Made by a program: the position numbers and the translations under genes
The notes under the pieces: generated by a model
The model's input: the letters and a program-made list of their open reading frames with translations, nothing else
Told to the model about the DNA's origin: nothing
Database searches by the model: none
In this document: piece after piece, positions 1 through 5,014 of the stretch
How the letters are laid out: every line of letters starts with the position of its first letter
Numbering within the stretch: position 1 is the stretch's first letter
NCBI GenBank assembly: GCA_030446955.1
Contig: JAUJMG010000083.1
Coordinates: forward strand, 3,504-8,936
Length of the DNA stretch: 5,433 nucleotides
Source: Thermomicrobiales bacterium
GTDB taxonomy: Bacteria > Chloroflexota > Chloroflexia > Thermomicrobiales > UBA6265
Reading direction: 5' to 3'

Positions 1-2
1 AC

Positions 3-62
3 CCTCGGCTCGCGCCGCCGGACACGGCGCAGAAGGACGAAGGCTTGATGGATCATGGCTGA
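3..62 (+). CDS. Possible C-terminal end of an upstream gene (partial)
   Basis: The frame starting at base 3 is open to a TGA at 60-62 and reads as a balanced, ordinary protein tail ending ...KDEGLMDHG, with mostly G or C at third codon positions. If real, it overlaps the crtI start at 55 by eight bases, which suggests translational coupling in a carotenoid or other operon. A competing reading is the frame starting at base 1, which closes with TGA at 46-48. Its product is an Arg-rich string and looks less natural. Only about 19 codons are visible, so no family can be named. The presence of some upstream gene is plausible, but which frame it uses is uncertain. Confidence 0.35.
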   Translation, partial: PRLAPPDTAQKDEGLMDHG

Positions 63-1572
63 CCGCGCGAACGGCACGCAGCGCATCGTGGTCATCGGGA
101 GCGGGTTTGGGGGGCTGGCCGCCGCAGTGCGGCTCGCCGCCCGCGGGCACCAGGTGACCCTGCTGGAGAAACGGGATCAGCCCGGTGGTCGCGCCTACGT
201 CTACCGCCAGGACGGCTTCACCTTCGACGGCGGGCCGACGGTGATCACGGCCCCGTGGCTGATTACCGAGTTGTTCGAGCTTGCGGGGCGCCGCCCCGAG
301 GAGTACGTCACACTGGTCCCGGTCGATCCGTTCTACCGGATCTTTTTCCCGGACGGCGACCATTTCGACTACAGCGGCGACCCGGACCGGATGCTGGCCG
401 AGATCCGCCGCTTCAGTTCCCATCCCGGCGACGTCGAGGGATACCAGGAGTTCGTCCGCCGGACGGAGCGAATCTTCGCCAAGGGCTTTACCGACCTGGC
501 GGCCGTGCCCTTCCTCAACCTGTCAGACATGCTCAAGATCGTGCCGGATCTGGTCCGCCTGGAGAGCCACCGGACCGTCTATGGCTTCGTCTCCCGCTTT
601 GTCAAAGACGACCGGCTGCGTCAGGTGCTCTCGTTCCACCCGCTGCTGGTCGGCGGCAACCCGTTCCAGACGACCTCCATCTACACCCTGATCCACCACC
701 TGGAGCGGGAGTGGGGGGTCTGGTTCGCGATGGGGGGCACGGGCGCGGTGGTGGACGCCCTGGTCCGGCTCTTTGGGGAACTGGGCGGCACCTTGCGCCT
801 GAATGCCGAGGTCGGGGAGATCCTCACCGAGGGCCGCCGTGCGACGGGGGTGCGCCTCGCGGACGGCGAGGAGATCCGCGCCGACGCGGTGGTCTGCAAC
901 GCCGAAGTCGCCGGGGCCTACGAGAAGCTGCTGCCGGCGGCGATCCGCCGCAAGTACACGGACCGCCGCCTGGCCCGGATGCGCTACTCGATGTCCCTAG
1001 TGGTCATCTACTTCGGCACGGACCGACGGTACCGCGGGGGCGATGGTCCACCCCTAGCGCACCACGACATCATCCTCGGCCCGCGCTACGGCGACCTGCT
1101 CGGTGACATCTTCTCCCAGAAGACCCTGGCCGAGGACTTTTCGCTTTATCTCCACATGCCCACGCTCACCGATCCTTCGCTGGCGCCGGACGGGTGCGAA
1201 GCGTTCTACGTGCTGGCGCCGGTGCCGCACCTCGGCGGGAAGACCGATTGGGCGCAGGCCGCCAAGCCCTATCGGGATCGGATCATGGGCTTCCTGGAGG
1301 AGCGCTACCTGCCCGGGCTTTCCAAGCACCTGGTCGCGGAGCACATGATCGACCCGCGCCACTTCCGGGACACGCTCAATTCCTACCTGGGGTCCGCCTT
1401 CTCCGTCGAGCCGATCCTGACCCAGTCGGCCTGGTTCCGGCCGCACAACCGCTCCGAGGAGCTGCCGAACCTCTACTTTGTCGGCGCCGGCACCCACCCC
1501 GGCGCGGGCCTCCCCGGCGTCCTCTCATCCGCCAAGATCGCCGACGACCTGATCGCGGGGGTACGGGGCTGA
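55..1572 (+). CDS. crtI: Phytoene desaturase (CrtI family)
   Basis: This FAD-dependent desaturase/dehydrogenase introduces double bonds into the colourless C40 phytoene chain in carotenoid synthesis. It is normally a membrane-associated peripheral protein. The 505 residues match the usual CrtI length of about 490-510. The N-terminal dinucleotide-binding fold reads VVIGSGFGGLAAA (12-24), with the ribose-binding Glu at 38 (LLEK) and the GGRAY turn at 44-48. These are followed by DGGPT (58-62). The middle carries FHPLLVGGNPF (194-204) and WGVWFAMGGTGAVVDAL (220-236), both typical of carotenoid desaturases. The C-terminal FAD segment is LYFVGAGTHPGAGLPGVL (473-490), a CrtI hallmark. An in-frame TGA at 46-48 makes ATG 55 the only sensible start, and GAAGG at 39-43 could serve as its ribosome binding site. 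Seen: intact frame and motifs. Inferred: phytoene as substrate. A CrtD- or CrtN-like desaturase is a less likely alternative. The gene converges on the NYN gene downstream. Confidence 0.94.
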   Translation: MADRANGTQRIVVIGSGFGGLAAAVRLAARGHQVTLLEKRDQPGGRAYVYRQDGFTFDGGPTVITAPWLITELFELAGRRPEEYVTLVPVDPFYRIFFPDGDHFDYSGDPDRMLAEIRRFSSHPGDVEGYQEFVRRTERIFAKGFTDLAAVPFLNLSDMLKIVPDLVRLESHRTVYGFVSRFVKDDRLRQVLSFHPLLVGGNPFQTTSIYTLIHHLEREWGVWFAMGGTGAVVDALVRLFGELGGTLRLNAEVGEILTEGRRATGVRLADGEEIRADAVVCNAEVAGAYEKLLPAAIRRKYTDRRLARMRYSMSLVVIYFGTDRRYRGGDGPPLAHHDIILGPRYGDLLGDIFSQKTLAEDFSLYLHMPTLTDPSLAPDGCEAFYVLAPVPHLGGKTDWAQAAKPYRDRIMGFLEERYLPGLSKHLVAEHMIDPRHFRDTLNSYLGSAFSVEPILTQSAWFRPHNRSEELPNLYFVGAGTHPGAGLPGVLSSAKIADDLIAGVRG

Positions 1573-1581
1573 GCTAGCTCA
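1570..1581. repeat. 12-bp perfect palindrome over the crtI stop codon
   Basis: TGAGCTAGCTCA is its own reverse complement and begins with the crtI TGA stop. It has no loop, so it is more like a protein-binding dyad than a hairpin. One such 12-bp palindrome is expected by chance in a window of this size, so function is unproven. Confidence 0.35.
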
Positions 1582-1600
1582 CTTGGGCCTGATCGGAGTC

Positions 1601-1637
1601 GAGCGGGGTGAGGAAGGCATCTCTTCCGCACCCGCTC
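1601..1637 (+). terminator. Hairpin terminator-like element after crtI
   Basis: GAGCGGG (1601-1607) pairs with CCCGCTC (1631-1637). After a bulged G, TG (1609-1610) pairs with CA (1629-1630). After an A/G mismatch, GGAAG (1612-1616) pairs with CTTCC (1623-1627), closing a six-base loop. This gives about 14 base pairs, starting 29 bases after the crtI stop. No T-run follows, so it is not a textbook intrinsic terminator. Its place between two convergent genes supports a termination or transcript-end role, possibly for both strands. Confidence 0.45.
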
Positions 1638-1684
1638 CTCGGAGGCTCCAGGATGCGTTCCGAAATCCGGAGCGGCTTGGGGAT

Positions 1685-1705
1685 GGGCAGCTGAGAGGCT
1701 GCGCC
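1685..1705 (-). terminator. Short hairpin directly after the NYN gene stop
   Basis: On the minus strand, GCAGC (1702-1698) pairs with GCTGC (1691-1687) around a six-base loop. Two further G-C pairs (1686/1704 and 1685/1705) form across a bulged base at 1703. The hairpin begins immediately after the TAG stop at 1708-1706. It lacks a T-run. It could help end the NYN transcript, but the stem is short. Confidence 0.28.
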
Positions 1706-2752
1706 CTACCGCGCGTCGACGGGAGCGGCGGAGCGGACGGGACGCTCGCCCGGTCGCAGCATGTTGCCCCGATTGTCTTCCTCGTCCTCGTCTTCGTAGT
1801 CGTCCTCGAAGTCATCCTCATAGGGCTCGTCGTCGGCGTCCGCCTCGGCGGCGAGGGCCCGGGCCGGATCCTCCACCTCATCCAGGTACTCGTCGTCCTC
1901 GTACTCCTCCTCGTCCTGGGGGAGGCCGTCGAACTGGGACCGGCCATAGCCGGGCAGCGCTTCCTGAACCAGGGGATGAGATGGATTGAGCTCCGTCGTT
2001 ACCAGTTCCTGCCCCTGCCCGTTGATGGTCTGGCGCTTGGTCAGGACCCCCTTCCGCAGAAACTCCATCACCTTGGCCTCAATGTGCTCCGAGGGCAGGA
2101 CGTTACGGTCCAGGAACCGCCAGAGGGTGCGGCTCATGTGGCTCTGGGTGGGAACGAAGCCGTCATGGAGCTGACCGACGTAGGCGTCGATTGCCCGGAT
2201 CACGGCCACGTCCACATCGGCCGACTGGGCCATGTGGAGCGGGTCTTCCTCCCCGGCAGCAGCCACCAGATCCGGGCTGACCGAGCCAGGCACGCCACAG
2301 ATGACAACGCGCTTGCCGAGTCGATTGCGCAAGGTTGTCACGACCCGGATAAAGTCTTTATCCCCTGTGAAGAGCAGAAAGGTGCGAATGTCTGGCCGCG
2401 CCAGCGCCGTGTTGATGATGTCGACGACGAAGTTGAGGTCCGAACGCGACTCGATCTTCTCGCGCCCGTTCTGATCGGTCGTCCGCTTGGCGGGGTAGTG
2501 CTGGGCCTCGAAGCCGGCAACGTCGAGGCGCATCCGGACCGCGGCCGGGTGCTGGTCAAAGTCGGCATAGGCGCGGGCGACCGCCATCAAGCCGTACCTA
2601 AGCGCCTTGTCCCGCCACGTGAGCGGGTCCGGCTCGCGGCCGAACGAGTTAATCGTCGAGTAACGGATGTTCTCGAAATCGACGAAGACCGCTACTTCTG
2701 AATTCGCCTGCCCGGCCGTGCCGGCACCGGTCCCCACGCCAGGAACACCCAT
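1706..2752 (-). CDS. NYN-domain (LabA/DUF88-type) putative ribonuclease with acidic tail
   Basis: The product has 348 residues. Residues 19-165 form a NYN domain, a PIN-like nuclease fold that usually binds a metal and acts on RNA. Conserved acidic motifs are present: VFVDFEN (22-28, Asp25 and Asn28), VVDI (Asp111) and FTGDKDF (128-134, Asp131 and Asp133), followed by GKRVVICG. All predicted metal ligands look intact, which suggests an active enzyme. Residues 187-262 are helix-rich (LWRFLDRN, VMEFLRKG) and could be a winged-helix or OST-HTH-like nucleic-acid-binding module; this is inference. Residues 280-326 are a disordered, extremely acidic stretch (30 of 47 Asp or Glu), followed by a short basic end. 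A GTG (2755-2753) precedes ATG (2752-2750). I chose the ATG because AGGAG at 2765-2761 lies eight bases from it and only five from the GTG. The gene appears monocistronic. The RNA target and biological role are unknown. Confidence 0.92.
   Translation of the reverse strand: MGVPGVGTGAGTAGQANSEVAVFVDFENIRYSTINSFGREPDPLTWRDKALRYGLMAVARAYADFDQHPAAVRMRLDVAGFEAQHYPAKRTTDQNGREKIESRSDLNFVVDIINTALARPDIRTFLLFTGDKDFIRVVTTLRNRLGKRVVICGVPGSVSPDLVAAAGEEDPLHMAQSADVDVAVIRAIDAYVGQLHDGFVPTQSHMSRTLWRFLDRNVLPSEHIEAKVMEFLRKGVLTKRQTINGQGQELVTTELNPSHPLVQEALPGYGRSQFDGLPQDEEEYEDDEYLDEVEDPARALAAEADADDEPYEDDFEDDYEDEDEEDNRGNMLRPGERPVRSAAPVDAR
1775..1915 (-). repeat. Low-complexity GAC/GAG-rich stretch coding the acidic tail
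   Basis: Within the NYN gene, this stretch is a run of Asp and Glu codons. On the + strand it reads as repeated GTC, CTC and TTC triplets, densest at 1775-1825. It codes NYN residues 280-326. Such triplet runs can change length by slippage, so the tail length may vary between related strains; that is inference. Confidence 0.6.
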
Positions 2753-2760
2753 CACGTTAT

Positions 2761-2771
2761 CTCCTACGGAG
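2761..2771 (-). promoter_or_regulatory. NYN ribosome binding site inside a small hairpin
   Basis: On the minus strand, AGGAG (2765-2761) is a strong Shine-Dalgarno sequence eight bases before ATG 2752. It decides the start in favour of the ATG over the GTG one codon upstream. The same bases can pair: CTCC (2771-2768) with GGAG (2764-2761) across a three-base loop. An overlapping alternative pairs CTACG (2779-2775) with CGTAG (2768-2764) around a six-base loop. Confidence 0.6.
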
Positions 2772-2780
2772 CTACGTAGC
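2771..2780. repeat. 10-bp palindrome upstream of the NYN start
   Basis: GCTACGTAGC is a perfect dyad ending about 20 bases before the NYN start codon and abutting the ribosome-binding-site hairpin. It could be an operator half or part of a leader structure. Several 10-bp palindromes are expected by chance in this length of DNA. Confidence 0.3.
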
Positions 2781-2892
2781 CAACTACCCTAACAACCCAC
2801 CGGCAGCGAGACCTCCCGCCCCGGTCATGTTCCCATCCCGACACCCGCGATCCATGTCGACCACGATTCGCTCATCGACCCAGGTTACCGTC

Positions 2893-2907
2893 CGACATGG
2901 TCTGTCG
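2893..2907. promoter_or_regulatory. Candidate dyad operator or leader hairpin
   Basis: CGACA (2893-2897) and TGTCG (2903-2907) form a five-base dyad with a five-base spacer. It lies about 30-45 bases inside the predicted NYN leader transcript. Its right arm overlaps one copy of the imperfect direct repeat found in this gap. A longer alternative pairing of CCGTCCG (2888-2894) with CGGACGG (2934-2940) encloses it and would compete with it. Confidence 0.3.
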
Positions 2908-2929
2908 ATTCCGTTACGCGCCCACCACC
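2900..2929. repeat. Imperfect direct repeat, copy 2
   Basis: This copy shares GTCTGTCG, then TACGC..CCCA, then CCACC with the copy at 2968-2994, in the same order and orientation. The spacer between the blocks differs in length (seven bases here, four in the other copy). It lies in the predicted leader of the NYN transcript. Confidence 0.4.
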
Positions 2930-2944
2930 CCTACGGACGGCGAC

Positions 2945-2972
2945 AGTCTAGCATGGGCTTCGGCGGTGTCTG
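2945..2972 (-). promoter_or_regulatory. Candidate sigma-70-type promoter for the NYN gene
   Basis: On the minus strand, an extended -10 reads TGC followed by TAGACT (2950-2945). It is preceded, across a 16-base spacer, by CAGACA (2972-2967), which matches four of six bases of TTGACA. Transcription would start near 2938 and give a leader of about 185 bases before the NYN start. It is the best promoter-like site I saw in the 242-base gap. Weaker AT-containing sites nearer the gene were not convincing. Confidence 0.45.
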
Positions 2973-2990
2973 TCGCGTCTACGCCCATGC
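2951..2990. repeat. 8-bp inverted repeat spanning the NYN promoter and following the ROK gene
   Basis: GCATGGGC (2951-2958) and GCCCATGC (2983-2990) are perfect inverted copies 24 bases apart. The element begins five bases after the ROK stop, so it could form a terminator stem without a T-run for that gene. It also brackets the -35 box and abuts the -10 box of the candidate NYN promoter, so it could be an operator. The sequence does not decide between these. Confidence 0.4.
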
Positions 2991-2994
2991 CACC
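2968..2994. repeat. Imperfect direct repeat, copy 1
   Basis: This copy consists of GTCTGTCG, a four-base spacer, TACGCCCA, two bases, then CCACC. It is the partner of the copy at 2900-2929. It runs from the base after the ROK stop into the candidate -35 box of the NYN promoter. Confidence 0.4.
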
Positions 2995-3987
2995 TCAAGC
3001 GCCGGCAGCCCGTCCACCGAGGAGTGCAGCACCCACCACGCCGGCGTTATCGCCCAGCCCAGCCTTCACAATCTCCACCGAACGGCCGGGCACCGGTAGG
3101 GCCTCTCGCCGACCATGGGATGCCGCCACCTGGAACAGAAGGTCCACCGCCTCGATCACGCCCCCACCGAGAATGATGCGCTGCGGGTTCAGCAGGTTGA
3201 TGGCGGAGGCCAATCCGAGCCCGAGGTAATGGCCGGCCTCCACGATCGTCTCGGTGACCAGTTCATCGCCGCTCGTGACGGCCCTGGCGAGCACTCCCGA
3301 GCGGATTGCGGTTCCGCCCGGCTCCTCATTCGATCGAGGGACCAGGTCGGCCAGGACAGAGGAGCGCCCTCGATGCAGCTCGGCGAGGAGCACGCGGGTA
3401 ATCGCGGTGCGGGAAGCGTAAGCTTCGAGGTGGCCTCGCCCCCCGCAGCCGCAGTGCCGCCCCCCAGCATCCACGACGAGGTGGCCGATCTCTCCGGCAG
3501 TACCGGCGGCGCCGGTCACGAGCTGACCGGCCCGCACGATTGCTCCGCCCACCCCGGTGCCGACGAAGACGCAGAGGAAGTCGACCGCGTCCTTGCCGGC
3601 CCCGAAGTGCTCCTCTCCCAGGGCGGCAATCTGGACATCGTTCCGTAGCGCCGCCGGAACGCCGAAGCGCTGGGTCAGGAGGTCGGCCATTGGCAGATCA
3701 ACGGTCGCCTGGCTCAGGTTTGGGGTTCCCACGAGGACGCCGCGTGCGGCGTCAACCTGACCGGCGATGCCAACCCCGATGCCGACGATGCCATCCTTCT
3801 TGCCGAGCTTTGCTTCCTTGATCGCTGCCTCGCCGGTCTCGTAGATCCGGCCCATCAGCTCGTCGGGCCCGTCGTCCGGCCTGGTTTTCTTCTTGCCCGT
3901 GCCGACGACCTTCCCGGTCTCCAGATCGACAACTGCGGCCAGCACCTTGGTGCCGCCAAAGTCCACGCCGAGCGCGTGTGTCGCCAT
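2995..3987 (-). CDS. ROK-family sugar kinase (glucokinase-like)
   Basis: The product has 330 residues, close to the usual 300-330 for single-domain ROK kinases, and is cytoplasmic. It transfers the ATP gamma-phosphate to a sugar such as glucose or an N-acetylated amino sugar. The order of motifs is complete: phosphate loop DFGGTK (9-14), RND with catalytic Asp117, second phosphate motif VGTGVGGAI (142-150), GEIGH (165-169), zinc motif 179-188 and adenosine motif ILGGG (272-276). There is no N-terminal helix-turn-helix, so it is a kinase and not a ROK repressor. In the zinc motif the usual CxCGxxGCxE reads CGCGGRGHLE, with His186 in place of the third Cys. The start is ATG 3987, with GAAGGGA about nine bases upstream. 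The open frame continues upstream to 4149, but that part only overlaps the LLM gene. It probably shares a transcript with the LLM gene 57 bases upstream. The exact sugar cannot be told from sequence; glucokinase is the default guess. Confidence 0.93.
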   Translation of the reverse strand: MATHALGVDFGGTKVLAAVVDLETGKVVGTGKKKTRPDDGPDELMGRIYETGEAAIKEAKLGKKDGIVGIGVGIAGQVDAARGVLVGTPNLSQATVDLPMADLLTQRFGVPAALRNDVQIAALGEEHFGAGKDAVDFLCVFVGTGVGGAIVRAGQLVTGAAGTAGEIGHLVVDAGGRHCGCGGRGHLEAYASRTAITRVLLAELHRGRSSVLADLVPRSNEEPGGTAIRSGVLARAVTSGDELVTETIVEAGHYLGLGLASAINLLNPQRIILGGGVIEAVDLLFQVAASHGRREALPVPGRSVEIVKAGLGDNAGVVGAALLGGRAAGA

Positions 3988-4045
3988 GCCTTCCCGTCCC
4001 TTCGCCGCCCTGCGGCATCGGAAAGCGCTACTGCCGCGGCCTGCT

Positions 4046-4981
4046 CTACCCCCGGTCCAGGTGCTCCAGCACTGGAGAGAAGGCCTCAATGCTTTCCAGC
4101 GTGTTCGGATCGAGCACCAGTTGGACGTGGGCGATGCCCGCCTTGGCATAGCCGCGAAGTGCTTCCGCCAGTTCCTCCGGGGAGCCGGTTAGGGGCGGAT
4201 TGCCCCGCTCCGTGACGTCGCCGGAGTCGCGTCCCTGCCGGCCGGGCAAGCCAACCAGCACCGCGACCGTGCGTTCCAGCGTTGCCGGGTCGCGGTCGAC
4301 CTCCGCGCAGGCCGCGTCGACTTGTTCTCGCAGGGGGGCGAGCCCCTCGATCCGGTTGCCAGTCCAGGCGTACCAAGCGTTCCAGCTCTCCGCGTGAAGG
4401 GCCGCCTGGCGCAGCATTCGCGTGCCCTGGGTGCCGATCATGATGGGTGGGCCGTTCGGTCGCGGTCCGCGTGGCCGGAGCTCGCAGTCACGGGCCTGGT
4501 AGAACCGGCCGTCAAAGTCGACCGCCCCCTGCCGGAGCAGCGTTCGGATGATCGTGAAGGCTTCTTCAAACCGGCTGGCTCGGTGGTCGAAGGGAAACCC
4601 GTAGGCCAGGTACTCTGCCTCGTTCCATCCCGCTCCGAGACCGAGGATGAGCCGGCCACCGCTGATCTCCTCGATGGTGTCGGCCTTCTTGGCAAGCATC
4701 GCCGGGTTGTGGAAACCGGTGCAGGCCACCAGTGGCCCGAGCTCGACGCGGGTCGTGATCGCAGCCAGGGCTGCCAGCAGCGACCAAGCTTCCCACGGGC
4801 CTTTCGGCTCCTCGCCCGGATTGCGATAGAGCAGGTGGTCGCCGACCCAGAGAGAGTCGAATCCTACGTCCTCAGCAAGCCTTGCCATGGCCGCGTAGTC
4901 TGACCACGGCGCGACCCGCTCGATCTCCGGGAGTTGAATCCCCACCTTGAGCGGCCGCTCCCGCGGCTGCGCTTCCGCCAC
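4046..4981 (-). CDS. LLM-class (luciferase-like) F420/flavin-dependent oxidoreductase
   Basis: The product has 311 residues and a single luciferase-like TIM-barrel domain, expected in the cytoplasm. Members use reduced F420 or FMN to oxidise or reduce diverse small molecules. Visible family marks are the first strand LKVGIQLPE (11-19), AEDVGFDSLWVGDHLL (36-51), and the signature NPAMLAKKADTIEEISGGR (92-110) followed by LGLGAGWNEAEYLAYGFPF (113-131). GPPIMIGTQGTRML (177-190) and the C-terminal GSPEELAEALRGYAKAGIAH (266-285) complete the pattern. These features fit the F420-dependent branch better than FMN/FMNH2 luciferases, but the cofactor is inferred. The start is GTG 4981, with GAGGGGGAG just upstream. 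The amidase TGA lies in the same frame only 11 codons before it, so no earlier start exists. It sits between the amidase and ROK genes on the same strand, probably in one operon. The substrate is unknown. Confidence 0.94.
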   Translation of the reverse strand: MAEAQPRERPLKVGIQLPEIERVAPWSDYAAMARLAEDVGFDSLWVGDHLLYRNPGEEPKGPWEAWSLLAALAAITTRVELGPLVACTGFHNPAMLAKKADTIEEISGGRLILGLGAGWNEAEYLAYGFPFDHRASRFEEAFTIIRTLLRQGAVDFDGRFYQARDCELRPRGPRPNGPPIMIGTQGTRMLRQAALHAESWNAWYAWTGNRIEGLAPLREQVDAACAEVDRDPATLERTVAVLVGLPGRQGRDSGDVTERGNPPLTGSPEELAEALRGYAKAGIAHVQLVLDPNTLESIEAFSPVLEHLDRG

Positions 4982-5014
4982 GCTCTCCCCCTCTCGTGCC
5001 CCTCGTTCGTCGCG

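Noticed and set aside
255..1106. 283-codon + frame inside crtI
   Set aside because: Its Pro/Arg/Gly-rich product is typical of an off-frame reading of GC-rich coding DNA, and it lies wholly inside the well-supported crtI.
1054..1497. 147-codon minus-strand frame inside crtI
   Set aside because: It lies opposite conserved crtI codons, has no recognisable domain, and has no gene-like spacing to neighbours.
1775..1915. CRISPR-like or tandem repeat array in the GTC/CTC-rich stretch
   Set aside because: There are no equal-length repeats with unique spacers. The triplet pattern is explained by Asp and Glu codons of the NYN tail.
1583..2701. 372-codon open frame on the + strand opposite the NYN gene
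   Set aside because: It is an antisense shadow. The minus-strand frame has full NYN motifs and a good ribosome binding site, whereas the + frame resembles no family. Its apparent hydrophobic segment near 1775-1850 is just the complement of the Asp/Glu codons and should not be read as a membrane helix.
2827..3229. Small + strand frames (90 and 110 codons) in the gap between NYN and ROK
   Set aside because: They run into the antisense of the ROK gene, have no clear ribosome binding site, and their composition is low-quality Pro/Arg/Ser-rich.
3115..3648. 177-codon + frame opposite the ROK gene
   Set aside because: It is an antisense shadow of conserved ROK motifs, with no family resemblance.
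3988..4149. 54-codon N-terminal extension of the ROK frame
   Set aside because: It overlaps the end of the LLM gene, has an Arg/Trp-rich off-frame composition, and precedes the natural ROK start MATHALGVDFGGTK.
4322..4903. 193-codon + frame opposite the LLM gene
   Set aside because: It is an antisense shadow of a well-conserved LLM domain.
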